A stretch of 25,578 nt of DNA, taken from assembly GCF_049671445.1 (NCBI RefSeq), contig NZ_JBATUX010000019.1:1-25578 (forward strand), given 5' to 3'. Shown here in pieces: positions 6,335 to 14,484 of this stretch. How positions within the stretch are numbered: position 1 is the first letter of the stretch; every line of letters begins with the position of its first letter. The translations under genes and the position numbers were made by a program. This stretch comes from Paenisporosarcina sp049671445. GTDB taxonomy: Bacteria > Bacillota > Bacilli > Bacillales_A > Planococcaceae. The notes under the pieces are model-generated. The model was not told the origin of the DNA. It did not search any database and was given only the letters and a program-made list of their open reading frames with translations.

Positions 6335-7426
6335 CTATTCCTTAACTTTCTGGTAAACATCCTGTCTAGAATGAAAGCCGTCCGCAATAATCGTATCATC
6401 GATATTTACCTGATCAACTGCGATTGGTGACAGTAAAACCGATGGCACTTCGATTTTCCCGTTGTTCACTTTTTGATTTTCATCAACGTTTTCACCTTGT
6501 GCTAGTGCGACTGCAAGCTGTGCAGCTTTTTCAGTTAGCGCTTTTATTGGTTTATAAACAGTCATTGATTGAGTTCCTTCAACGATTCGTTGCGCGGCTG
6601 CCAATTCTGCGTCTTGCCCAGCCACTGGAACTTTTCCTGCCAACCCTTGTTCCATGAGTGCCTGTATGACACCGCCAGCTGTTGCATCATTGGCAGCGAT
6701 CACTGCATCAATTTTATTATCATTGGCTTTTAATGCTGCTTTCATGTTTGCCAATGCATTTACAGGTTGCCAGTCCTTCGTCCACTGGTCATAGACAATT
6801 GTAATGTCCCCTTTATCGATTAATGGCTGTAGTACGTTGAAGGCGCCTTTTTTAAATAAATGAGCATTGTTATCCGTACTTGCGCCACCGATGTAGACAT
6901 AGTTGCCTTTAGGGACCAACTTGGTAATTGCTCTCGCCTGCATCTCTCCTACTTGCTCATTATCAAATGACACATATAAATCGATATCCGCGTTTTTCAC
7001 CAAACGATCATACGCGATCACTTTAATTCCAGCCAAGTGAGCCTTGTGAACGATGGTTGCCGTCGACTCAGCGTTGTGCGGAACAAGAATAAGCAAATCA
7101 ATTCCTTGGCTAATCATGGTTTCAGCTTGAGATATTTGTAATGCATCGTCACCGTTCGCTGCCATAATCTCTACTTCCGCTCCCAAAGCCTCTACCGCCT
7201 CTTTGAATAAGTCCCTATCCTTTATCCAACGCTCCTCCAGTAAAGTGTCCATTGAAAACCCAATTTTAATTTTTTCATTCGCAAATACTTTATTTTCCGT
7301 CGTCTTAAGGGGAATCGTCCTCTCTGCCTTATCTGTTCGGACTATTTCCTTTTCACAAGCCGAAGCGATGAGCAGAAGTACTAAGACGAGCAGGAAAAGT
7401 CTCCCTTTGTTCAATATCTGTCCCAT
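6335..7426 (-). CDS. xylF: XylF-like D-xylose-binding lipoprotein
   Basis: Extracellular substrate-binding lipoprotein of an ABC sugar importer, 363 residues. Seen: signal peptide with lipobox ending SAC (Cys24), then a complete periplasmic-binding-protein type 1 fold. The matured part closely follows E. coli XylF as I recall it: IGFSMDTLLEERWIKDRD, AYDRLVKNADIDLYVSFDN, GGASTDNNA, AANDATAGGVIQAL, GQDAE and QSMTVYKPIKAL. These cover the sugar-contact loops, so D-xylose is the likely ligand. An AAAGGAG box precedes the ATG. It is the last gene of the sensor operon, 39 bases after the AraC-type regulator, and ends before a strong terminator. No ATPase or permease of its own is adjacent; it either feeds the MmsAB transporter encoded upstream or presents sugar to the membrane sensor. 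Confidence 0.88.
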   Translation of the reverse strand: MGQILNKGRLFLLVLVLLLIASACEKEIVRTDKAERTIPLKTTENKVFANEKIKIGFSMDTLLEERWIKDRDLFKEAVEALGAEVEIMAANGDDALQISQAETMISQGIDLLILVPHNAESTATIVHKAHLAGIKVIAYDRLVKNADIDLYVSFDNEQVGEMQARAITKLVPKGNYVYIGGASTDNNAHLFKKGAFNVLQPLIDKGDITIVYDQWTKDWQPVNALANMKAALKANDNKIDAVIAANDATAGGVIQALMEQGLAGKVPVAGQDAELAAAQRIVEGTQSMTVYKPIKALTEKAAQLAVALAQGENVDENQKVNNGKIEVPSVLLSPIAVDQVNIDDTIIADGFHSRQDVYQKVKE

Positions 7427-7465
7427 GGCTTCTCTCCTTTTGTGGAACTGTTTTCTTGCTCAATC

Positions 7466-9004
7466 CTATTTGCCCAAAAGACTATTTCGATATTCTTTCG
7501 GTGAAACACTACACATCTTTTTAAATACCTTGCTGAAATAATTTGGTTCATGATAGCCGACCTCAAAGGTGATTTCTTTTAAGCTTTTCTCAGGATTACT
7601 TAGCAGTTTTTTGGCTTTTTCAATCCGACATTCTGTTAAGAAATCAATATAATTGATGCCAAGCTTTTCCTTGAACATTTTGCTAATGTAAATCGGACTT
7701 AAATCTACTTTTCTTCCTAAGGCATCTAAAGAAATATCTTCATGTGAATGGTCAAAAATGTATTGTTTAATTTGATGAATCTTATCCACTTCAACTCTGT
7801 CATAGTGCTCTTCATAGGATTGCTTCATTCGACCAATTAAATGTTCGGTCTCTGCTCGAAGCTGTCGGTAATCCTGCGCTTGGAAAGAATAGAAAGGTGC
7901 TTCTGTTTCAATGCCCATCTCGCTCATGACGCGCGTTGTGATCCAAAGTAATTCAAGTACACGTTGTTGAGTTTGCAGTAAGAGGGCCCCTTCGTTCTCA
8001 TACCGATGAATTAACCCCATCACAGTTAAGTGAACTTGCTCCCATTGGCCAAGACGGATTTGTTCAAAAAATTGCTTTTCCAATTGTTTAGCTTCTTTCC
8101 CGTCGCTTATAGCACTCAATGCAGGCACATCTGAATAAAAACGATATTTAACCGCAAGCGTTGTATCCATCGTTGCAATTAATGATTCCTGATAGGATTG
8201 TCTAATTTGTTCAAGTGCATCACAGACGTTGCCAATTCCTACAAACCAACCTTCTTGAAGATTGAATTTCCTTGCTATGGAGAGAATCTCATTAGCAAGA
8301 AAAATTGCCTGTGAACGGAACGACTTGTCCGGTTCTCTGAATACAATAATAGGAAGTTGGCGTCCGTATAAAGCCCCTACCCAGCCGCTTCCTGTCTGTC
8401 TAACTTTTTCTTTGATTTGTGAATAGTATTTTTCTGCTCCTGAAGGTAATAAAATGACCATGACAAATTTTTCATTTGTCGACCGAATTTCCAGCATCTC
8501 AACTAGCATGTCAATATGTACTTCATGCACATGATCAAATAATAATTGTGTAACAACGTCTGTTTCAACCAAAGTCAAAGCGTTTTGCATGGATTCCTGT
8601 TGGAACTTGCTAGTAGCTAGTGAATGTTGTTCTATCTCGCTTTGCTTAAGGACTTTTCCAACCGTTGCCACGATTTCGCTAGCTTTGCTTGGTTTAAGTA
8701 AATAGTCTTTGACACCAAGCTTAATTGCTTGTCGTGCGTAATCAAACATATCAAAAGCTGTCACCATCACGAATTTGATGCTCGGATGATCTTCACTTAT
8801 TTGTTCTACTGCTTCAAGACCATTCATTCCCGGCATCATAATATCCATTAGGATTAAATCCGGTTTAAACTCGGCGGCCATTTCTACAGCTATTTTCCCG
8901 TTTTTAGCTTGTTTAATATCGAGCTCTGGATAAGCTTTATGCAAGATTGCTTGCATTCCATCACGCTCAATTGGTTCATCATCTACGATCAGGAGCTTTC
9001 TCAT
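7466..9004 (-). CDS. AraC-type response regulator (YesN-like)
   Basis: Cytoplasmic transcription regulator, 512 residues. Seen: an N-terminal receiver domain (about 1-120) with Asp8/Asp9, phospho-acceptor Asp54 in LILMDIMMPG, Thr82 and Lys104 in LLKPSK. A middle region of about 280 residues follows, as usual for YesN proteins. The C-terminal AraC double HTH (about 405-510) contains SLDALGRKVDLSPIYISKMF and FEVGYHEPNYFSKVFKK. The family is phosphorylated by YesM/LytS-type kinases and usually activates transport operons. The gene overlaps the kinase gene by 26 bases and has AAGGAG upstream, so the pair is coupled. Likely target: the chvE-mmsA-mmsB promoter and perhaps its own operon. It matches YesN of the clostridial XylFII-LytS-YesN system in architecture. 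Confidence 0.9.
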   Translation of the reverse strand: MRKLLIVDDEPIERDGMQAILHKAYPELDIKQAKNGKIAVEMAAEFKPDLILMDIMMPGMNGLEAVEQISEDHPSIKFVMVTAFDMFDYARQAIKLGVKDYLLKPSKASEIVATVGKVLKQSEIEQHSLATSKFQQESMQNALTLVETDVVTQLLFDHVHEVHIDMLVEMLEIRSTNEKFVMVILLPSGAEKYYSQIKEKVRQTGSGWVGALYGRQLPIIVFREPDKSFRSQAIFLANEILSIARKFNLQEGWFVGIGNVCDALEQIRQSYQESLIATMDTTLAVKYRFYSDVPALSAISDGKEAKQLEKQFFEQIRLGQWEQVHLTVMGLIHRYENEGALLLQTQQRVLELLWITTRVMSEMGIETEAPFYSFQAQDYRQLRAETEHLIGRMKQSYEEHYDRVEVDKIHQIKQYIFDHSHEDISLDALGRKVDLSPIYISKMFKEKLGINYIDFLTECRIEKAKKLLSNPEKSLKEITFEVGYHEPNYFSKVFKKMCSVSPKEYRNSLLGK

Positions 9005-10445
9005 TGTTGTCGATTCTCCTTGTTTTCGGTATTTTCAATATAACCTTTGTACCGTGACCTTCTTTGCTGTCAATAAGGATGACGTCCTCAAAACCATAGA
9101 ACAGACGTAAACGCTTTACCACGTTACTAAATCCGATGCCAGTTGAATGTCCTTCTGACTCAACAAGACGCTCTTCCAGGATTTGCGTGACTTTATCCTT
9201 CGACATCCCCACTCCATCGTCTTCAATTTCAATTGTCACTTGGTCGATTCCATCAAGTACTCGGAACCAAATGCTACCCCCGTCTTCCTTTGGCTCAATT
9301 GCATGGATAACAGCGTTTTCTACAATCGGTTGTAAGGTTAGGCCAGGAATCTGTATGTGAAGACAAGAATCGTCTATGTTCATATGAAAGTCTATACGGT
9401 CAGTGAATCTTGCTTTTTGAATCTCCATATATTGCTGCAAAACAACGACTTCTTCGTGGATAGTAACGGATCTGTCTAACCGTTTTAAATTGTAACGCAA
9501 CAGCCCTGCGACACTTACGAGTAAATCGCTTGTTTCCTCAGCACCTTCTAGATAAGCCTTCTTGGAAAGTGTGTTAAGCGTGTTAAATAAAAAATGTGGA
9601 TTGATCTGGCTCTGCAGACTACGAAGCTGACTTTCCTGCAATAGAAGTTTATTCTGCTGGAGTTCATGCTCAAGCTGAGCTTTCTGCTGAATTTCCGAAA
9701 TTAAGTTATTGATGTTGATTCGCATATGATCAAATGTTTTGGCGAGAAAGGAGATTTCGTCATTTGAATCTACTTTTATTGGCCGATCAAATCGACCCTT
9801 AGATAATTCATTGGCAGCTTTTGTAAGTTGTTGCACTGGTCTCGTAATGGATAACGAGAACCAATACGTGAGCAAAAGTAGCGAAACAATCACTAATAAC
9901 AGCAACCAAATACCAAGCCTTTTAAATTCAACGGATTGCTCAATAATTCCACGATAGAAGCGATCATACGTCTTTAATTCAGTGTCGATTACAGTGAGTG
10001 TCATTTCGGAAATATAATTAGAAATTCGCGTCGCTTCAGAAAATTCTTTTGCGGATGCCTCGACTTCTTCCTCGGACTGAAACTTCAAAGATCGATTGGT
10101 CGTTTCAATAAAACTGTCAATTAAATTAATATAGCTAGTCAAAGCGAACTCGTTCTCTACATTTATCAAATTGTACACTTCGTATTTTGCATATCGAATT
10201 TCCTCTTGACTCACATTAATTTGTTCAAGATTAGCCAGTGTCGGATTCAATAAATAGTTGTTTAGATCTGTAATCATTTTCTGACTTGCGCTGGTTACTT
10301 CATTCATGATTAAATAACGCTGTAAAATATCATTATATTGATTTTGCGTTTTTTGATTGTAATAGGTAAATGCTAGCCAAATCGAAAGCATAATTAATAA
10401 AACGACACTAGCGAGCATCCATATTTTCTTCTGAATAGTGTTCAT
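8979..10445 (-). CDS. YesM/LytS-type sensor histidine kinase
   Basis: Membrane histidine kinase of about 488 residues. Seen: membrane segment 1 near residues 10-28, an extracellular helical domain of about 145 residues, membrane segment 2 near 178-198, HAMP domain (ITRPVQQLTKAANELSKG onwards) and a coiled region. The His_kinase (PF06580) motif SQINPHFLFNTLN carries phospho-His284. The HATPase domain has NAVIHAIEP, IEDDGVGM and STGIGFSNVVKRL. The extracellular part has no sugar-binding fold of its own, consistent with signalling through the separate binding protein encoded just upstream. The ATG at 10445 overlaps that gene's stop (TGATG) and has AGGT nearby; an in-frame GTG one codon earlier is possible. 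The end overlaps the regulator gene. Confidence 0.9.
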   Translation of the reverse strand: MNTIQKKIWMLASVVLLIMLSIWLAFTYYNQKTQNQYNDILQRYLIMNEVTSASQKMITDLNNYLLNPTLANLEQINVSQEEIRYAKYEVYNLINVENEFALTSYINLIDSFIETTNRSLKFQSEEEVEASAKEFSEATRISNYISEMTLTVIDTELKTYDRFYRGIIEQSVEFKRLGIWLLLLVIVSLLLLTYWFSLSITRPVQQLTKAANELSKGRFDRPIKVDSNDEISFLAKTFDHMRININNLISEIQQKAQLEHELQQNKLLLQESQLRSLQSQINPHFLFNTLNTLSKKAYLEGAEETSDLLVSVAGLLRYNLKRLDRSVTIHEEVVVLQQYMEIQKARFTDRIDFHMNIDDSCLHIQIPGLTLQPIVENAVIHAIEPKEDGGSIWFRVLDGIDQVTIEIEDDGVGMSKDKVTQILEERLVESEGHSTGIGFSNVVKRLRLFYGFEDVILIDSKEGHGTKVILKIPKTRRIDNNEKAPDRR

Positions 10446-11419
10446 CACATACCTGTCGCCTTTACTATACGAATATCTGTGAGATAACCGTCCATGTTGA
10501 GAGGAACGGCTTCATCTGTTAACCATTTCATGATTAAATTCACGCTGAGCTCCCCCATCATCTCTGGAGATTGTTCTAGCATCCCATCGAGTTTTCCTTG
10601 CGTTAACAACGAGAACGATTCAGGTCCATCGTCAAACGTATAAATATGATACGGCTCCACTTGTGAACGCCTACCGATTTCTTGAATCATGGCTCCCGCA
10701 TTATTAGCATTAACAGCGATAAACGCATCCACGTCGGGTAACTGGTTTAGTAAATCCTGTGTAGTGGCAATGACTTGCTCCTTCGTATCTGGTGTTTCTT
10801 CGTACAAGGTTTCGACCTTTGGGTAGTCTTTTAATATGTCTTGGATTCCTTGAAGGCGTTGTTGTTGATGGTACTCCTGTTCACTCTCACCTAAAATGAT
10901 GACTTTACCAGAGGAGCCCATGTCAGATATTAACTGTTTGGCTATCATCTTGCCTGCCAAGTTCTGATCAGAACCAACATACGTTTTTCTAAGACTCTCC
11001 TCTATTGGCACGTCATTTGCCACGGTAATAATCGGAATTCCTGATGATGCTGCTTTAAATTTCGTTAAGCTACTAAACTCTTCCGTATCTAGTCCTTGTA
11101 CGATAATTCCATCCATTTTGGAATGGATAGCTAGTTCAATTTTTTTCAAAAAGTCATCTTGGTTATTGCCATAGCTTCCCCAAACTTCGAGGCTAGCCCC
11201 TTGCTGTTGTGCTTGCTCAATCGCACCTGCGCCTACCTTGTCCCAAAACGGAGTTTCAAGTTCTTGGGTTATTAGAACAAGTCGATATTGTTCCTCATTT
11301 GGGGCTGAAGTTTGAGGTGGTTGGAAATCAGAGTTAAAGACCTTTTCAGCCGATACAAACGTAAAATAACTAAGAATAGTTAATACGAAACAGAGTATAA
11401 TAATGCCTATTTTTCGCAA
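10445..11419 (-). CDS. Membrane-anchored sugar-binding sensor protein (XylFII-like)
   Basis: Periplasmic-binding-protein-like sensor, 324 residues. Seen: one N-terminal hydrophobic segment (KIGIIILCFVLTILSYFTFV) without a lipobox Cys, so it probably stays as a membrane anchor. After a linker comes a full RbsB/XylF-type fold with LITQELETPFWDKVGAGAI, MDGIIVQGLD, GIPIITVANDVP, FIAVNANNAGAMIQEIG and YTFDDGPES. A reading frame extends upstream to TTG 11497, but there is no ribosome binding site there. The AAGGAG box (11429-11434) nine bases before TTG 11419 fixes the start and puts the anchor at the N-terminus. It overlaps the kinase gene start by one base. By analogy with XylFII-LytS of Clostridium beijerinckii it binds sugar outside the cell and switches the kinase; its ligand here is unproven. 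Confidence 0.82.
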   Translation of the reverse strand: MRKIGIIILCFVLTILSYFTFVSAEKVFNSDFQPPQTSAPNEEQYRLVLITQELETPFWDKVGAGAIEQAQQQGASLEVWGSYGNNQDDFLKKIELAIHSKMDGIIVQGLDTEEFSSLTKFKAASSGIPIITVANDVPIEESLRKTYVGSDQNLAGKMIAKQLISDMGSSGKVIILGESEQEYHQQQRLQGIQDILKDYPKVETLYEETPDTKEQVIATTQDLLNQLPDVDAFIAVNANNAGAMIQEIGRRSQVEPYHIYTFDDGPESFSLLTQGKLDGMLEQSPEMMGELSVNLIMKWLTDEAVPLNMDGYLTDIRIVKATGM

Positions 11420-11634
11420 TAGAAGTGTCTCCTTTTTCCTATCTGAAACTCTTTTCATCTTACCATTTACCGGATAATGTTCAATACTTTCTGACAACTT
11501 ATGAGAGGTATGAAGACCCTTTAATGTGCATGTGATAATGACGATTTGATCTTTTCTAGTTCAGACGGAGACAAAAGGATGATTATGACATCGGGGAATT
11601 AAGTAGGTGGCGATTCATGCATTTGGAATATGAG

Positions 11635-11669
11635 GTAAGGGACATCCACTTTTACTAGATGTCCCTTAC
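11635..11669. terminator. Strong 12-bp hairpin between mmsB and the sensor operon
   Basis: GTAAGGGACATC (11635-11646) pairs perfectly with GATGTCCCTTAC (11658-11669), loop of 11. Reading from mmsB (minus) the stem is followed by CTCATATTCC, without a T-tract, so simple rho-independent termination is doubtful. It may protect the 3' end of the transporter message or mark the operon boundary. It lies 16 bases after the mmsB stop. Confidence 0.55.
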
Positions 11670-11684
11670 ACTTCTTATTAATTT

Positions 11685-12860
11685 CTATCCTCTTTGTTTA
11701 CGAGTCATGACATCAAAGATAACTGCTCCGGCAAGTACTCCTCCGCGAATCATGTATTGATATGAAATTCCGACGCCTAGTAGATTCATCCCGCTCGATA
11801 AAGAAGCCATAACAATTGCACCGATAATTGCACCTGTTACTTTACCAACTCCACCTGCAGAAGATACTCCACCAACATAAGCTGCCGCGATAGCGTCAAG
11901 CTCGAAAAGTGTACCTGCAGTCGTAGTTGCCGACTGAAGACGTGAGGTGAAGAGAATGCCTGAAAGTGCTGCTAACATACCCATCGATCCAAAAACGATA
12001 TACGTGATTTTCTTTACGTTAATCCCGCTCAGATGAGCAGCTTCTGGGTTACTCCCAACTGCATAGATATGTCTACCAAGCACTGTTTTTGTTGTAAGGA
12101 AATGATAGACTACAACGACCAACAGCATAATAACAACCGTCCATGAAAACCCATTATAACCTGCTAGAATCCATGTGATATACGCAATAATGGCTGAAAC
12201 CAATACCAATTTCAGTATGAATATCCCTTTAGACACCACTTCAAATTGATACTTGATTTTACTTTTCCGTGTGGAGATTTCACTGTAAATGTACAATAAA
12301 ATACCGACGACACCGACTAATAAAGACAGCAAATGCAAGCCGTTTATTTGAAGGATTGAAGGAATAAATCCATTTCCAATCGCATTAAAGTTATCGTCTT
12401 TTATAATGATCGTTCCTGTTTTTTCAGTCACTTGAAGAAGTGCTCCACGGAAAATAAGCATTCCAGCTAAAGACGCTACAAACGAGGGAATACCTATAGA
12501 GGCTACTAAAACACCATTAAATAACCCAACCACAACACCGAGTACAAGAATAATCGGTATGGTCAAATAAATTGGAAGTCCCACTTGTGTGAGGAGGATT
12601 GCGGCGATGGCACCAAGAAATCCAGCTGCAAAGCCTACAGATAAGTCAATATGTCGAATGACAATAACAAGTGTCATCCCGACAGCTAGTACGGCAATAT
12701 ATCCTGCAGAATCTAGTAGATTACTAATATTACGGGAAGACATAAACAATCCATCCGTCATGATAGAGAAAGTGAGCATAATGACAATCAAGGCAATGTA
12801 CATGCCATAGTCACGAATATTCACTTTAAATAGAGACTTGGCTTCATTAAAAAAGTTCAT
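11685..12860 (-). CDS. mmsB: Multiple-monosaccharide ABC transporter permease (MmsB/GguB-like)
   Basis: Integral membrane permease of a carbohydrate-uptake type 2 (CUT2) ABC importer, 391 residues. Seen: around ten membrane segments, with the BPD_transp_2 landmarks DLSVGFAAGFLGAIAA, GLFNGVLVASIGIPSFVASLAGMLIFRG, GRHIYAVGSNPEAAHLSGI, ELDAIAAAYVGGVSSAGGVG and GAIIGAIVMASLSSGMNLL. The length exceeds RbsC (about 320) and fits XylH/GguB-type permeases, with an extra central segment near residues 180-235. AGGAGG lies 7 bases before the ATG, and the gene starts 12 bases after mmsA. It forms the transport channel together with MmsA and receives sugar from ChvE and possibly the XylF-like protein. Confidence 0.88.
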   Translation of the reverse strand: MNFFNEAKSLFKVNIRDYGMYIALIVIMLTFSIMTDGLFMSSRNISNLLDSAGYIAVLAVGMTLVIVIRHIDLSVGFAAGFLGAIAAILLTQVGLPIYLTIPIILVLGVVVGLFNGVLVASIGIPSFVASLAGMLIFRGALLQVTEKTGTIIIKDDNFNAIGNGFIPSILQINGLHLLSLLVGVVGILLYIYSEISTRKSKIKYQFEVVSKGIFILKLVLVSAIIAYITWILAGYNGFSWTVVIMLLVVVVYHFLTTKTVLGRHIYAVGSNPEAAHLSGINVKKITYIVFGSMGMLAALSGILFTSRLQSATTTAGTLFELDAIAAAYVGGVSSAGGVGKVTGAIIGAIVMASLSSGMNLLGVGISYQYMIRGGVLAGAVIFDVMTRKQRG

Positions 12861-12872
12861 CGATTTTACCTC

Positions 12873-14393
12873 CTATTGCGTAGCAAGTTCCATAATATTT
12901 TCTTGAGTGGCTACGTCAATCGCCATCTCACCTTTGACTTTCCCTTCGGCCATAACGTAAATACGATCGCTCATCCCTAATACCTCACCAAGCTCTGAAG
13001 AAATCATGATGATACTCATCCCTTCGCTAATGAGTTTATTCATGATGGTATAAATTTCGAACTTCGCTCCAACGTCTATGCCACGAGTCGGTTCGTCTAG
13101 TATCAAGATTTTTGGTCCAGCGAACAACCATTTGCCGAGCGATACTTTTTGTTGATTTCCACCGCTTAAATTGCCGACAACTTGTTCCAACGAACTCGAT
13201 TTAATATTTAACGATTTTTTATAACCAGTAGCGACTTTTACTTCTTCATTCATATTAATAACTCCATTGATTGCGATACCATGGAGATTGGCAACAGACA
13301 CATTGTTTTTAATATCTTGTATCAAAAATAATCCATCACCTTTTCGATCTTCCGTTACATATGCGATTCCCGCCTTAATTGCATCTCTTGGATGTTTGAT
13401 TGGTTTAGATACACCATTCACCACTAAATCACCCTGCAATTTGTAGGCCTTTGGATTACCGAAAATGCTCAATGCTAATTCAGTTCGACCCGAACCCATT
13501 AATCCGGCAATGCCGATGATTTCGCCCTTTTTCACGTGAAGATTAACATCCTTGACTACTTTGCGACCTAACTGCACATCAAATGCTGACCAGTTCGTTA
13601 ATTCAAGAACATTTTCACCAAATGTTTTGTTTGCACGTTTCGGATAAATATCATTGATTTCACGACCAACCATGTTCTTTATAATGACACTTTCAGAAAT
13701 TTCTCCTTTTGAAGCATCGAGTGTGCAGATTGTTCGACCATCCCGAAGCACAGTTGCTTTATCTGCAATTGAAATCACTTCTTTCAACTTATGAGAAATC
13801 ATAATACAGCTAATTCCTTGGTTTTTCAGTTCACTCAACACCTCTAATAAGTTTTCGCTATCATCCTCATTAAGAGCTGCTGTTGGTTCATCTAGAATTA
13901 GGAGTTTCACTTCTTTACTTAAGGCTTTGGCAATTTCGACTAACTGCTGCTTTCCTACACTTAAGTCCTTAATCAGTGTTTCTGGCGTCACATTCAACTT
14001 AACTTTTTTTAGCATTTTAGTAGATTCAACAATCGTTTGGTTCCAGTCGATGAATGGACCGCGTTTCACTTCGTTGCCCGCAAAAATGTTTTCGTAGACA
14101 GTAAGATCAGGGAACAAGGCAAGCTCTTGATAAATAATGCCAATACCAACTTTCACACTGTCACTTATTTTATTAAACTGCTGAACATTTCCCTCAAACA
14201 CGATATCACCTTGATATGTACCATAAGGATAGACCCCGCTAAGTACTTTCATTAGCGTAGACTTCCCAGCTCCGTTCTCTCCAATTAAACAGTGGATTTC
14301 ACCTTTTTTTACTTTGAAATTCACATTATCGAGTGCTTTGACCCCTGTAAATTCTTTAGAAATCCCATTCATCTCTAAAATGTATTCACTCAT
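12873..14393 (-). CDS. mmsA: Multiple-monosaccharide ABC transporter ATPase (MmsA/GguA-like)
   Basis: Duplicated ATPase energising a CUT2 sugar importer, 506 residues, the standard length. Seen: domain 1 with Walker A GENGAGKST (38-46), the signature-like LSVGKQQLVEIAKAL and Walker B LLILDEPTAAL. Domain 2 has the degenerate P-loop GLMGSGRTEL, the full signature LSGGNQQKVSLGKWL and Walker B LILDEPTRGID. The degenerate second P-loop is normal for RbsA/XylG/MmsA. GKQQ and GIGIIYQELALFPDLTVYENIF place it near the GguA/XylG branch. A strong AAGGAGG precedes the ATG. It follows chvE after a 91-base spacer with a perfect hairpin and precedes mmsB by 12 bases. Confidence 0.92.
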   Translation of the reverse strand: MSEYILEMNGISKEFTGVKALDNVNFKVKKGEIHCLIGENGAGKSTLMKVLSGVYPYGTYQGDIVFEGNVQQFNKISDSVKVGIGIIYQELALFPDLTVYENIFAGNEVKRGPFIDWNQTIVESTKMLKKVKLNVTPETLIKDLSVGKQQLVEIAKALSKEVKLLILDEPTAALNEDDSENLLEVLSELKNQGISCIMISHKLKEVISIADKATVLRDGRTICTLDASKGEISESVIIKNMVGREINDIYPKRANKTFGENVLELTNWSAFDVQLGRKVVKDVNLHVKKGEIIGIAGLMGSGRTELALSIFGNPKAYKLQGDLVVNGVSKPIKHPRDAIKAGIAYVTEDRKGDGLFLIQDIKNNVSVANLHGIAINGVINMNEEVKVATGYKKSLNIKSSSLEQVVGNLSGGNQQKVSLGKWLFAGPKILILDEPTRGIDVGAKFEIYTIMNKLISEGMSIIMISSELGEVLGMSDRIYVMAEGKVKGEMAIDVATQENIMELATQ

Positions 14394-14433
14394 TTGATCG
14401 CCTCCTTAACAAAACAACTAGTACAATGGCGAA

Positions 14434-14459
14434 ATAGTGATAGACGTATCTATCACTAT
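14434..14459 (-). terminator. Intercistronic hairpin between chvE and mmsA
   Basis: Eleven perfect base pairs, ATAGTGATAGA with TCTATCACTAT, closed by a four-base loop (TACG on the minus strand) and followed only by TTTCGCC on that strand. Such hairpins after binding-protein genes usually stabilise the upstream message or cause partial termination, giving excess binding protein over ATPase. The structure is seen; the role is inferred. Confidence 0.65.
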
Positions 14460-14484
14460 CTCCCGTTCTACCTATATATGATTG

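Noticed and set aside
7203..7541. A 112-codon plus-strand frame opposite the xylF/regulator junction
   Set aside because: It is fully antisense to well-recognised genes and has no ribosome binding site or family features.
11420..11497. A 26-codon N-terminal extension of the sugar sensor
   Set aside because: No ribosome binding site precedes TTG 11497 and it would put a charged stretch before the membrane anchor; AAGGAG before TTG 11419 is much better.
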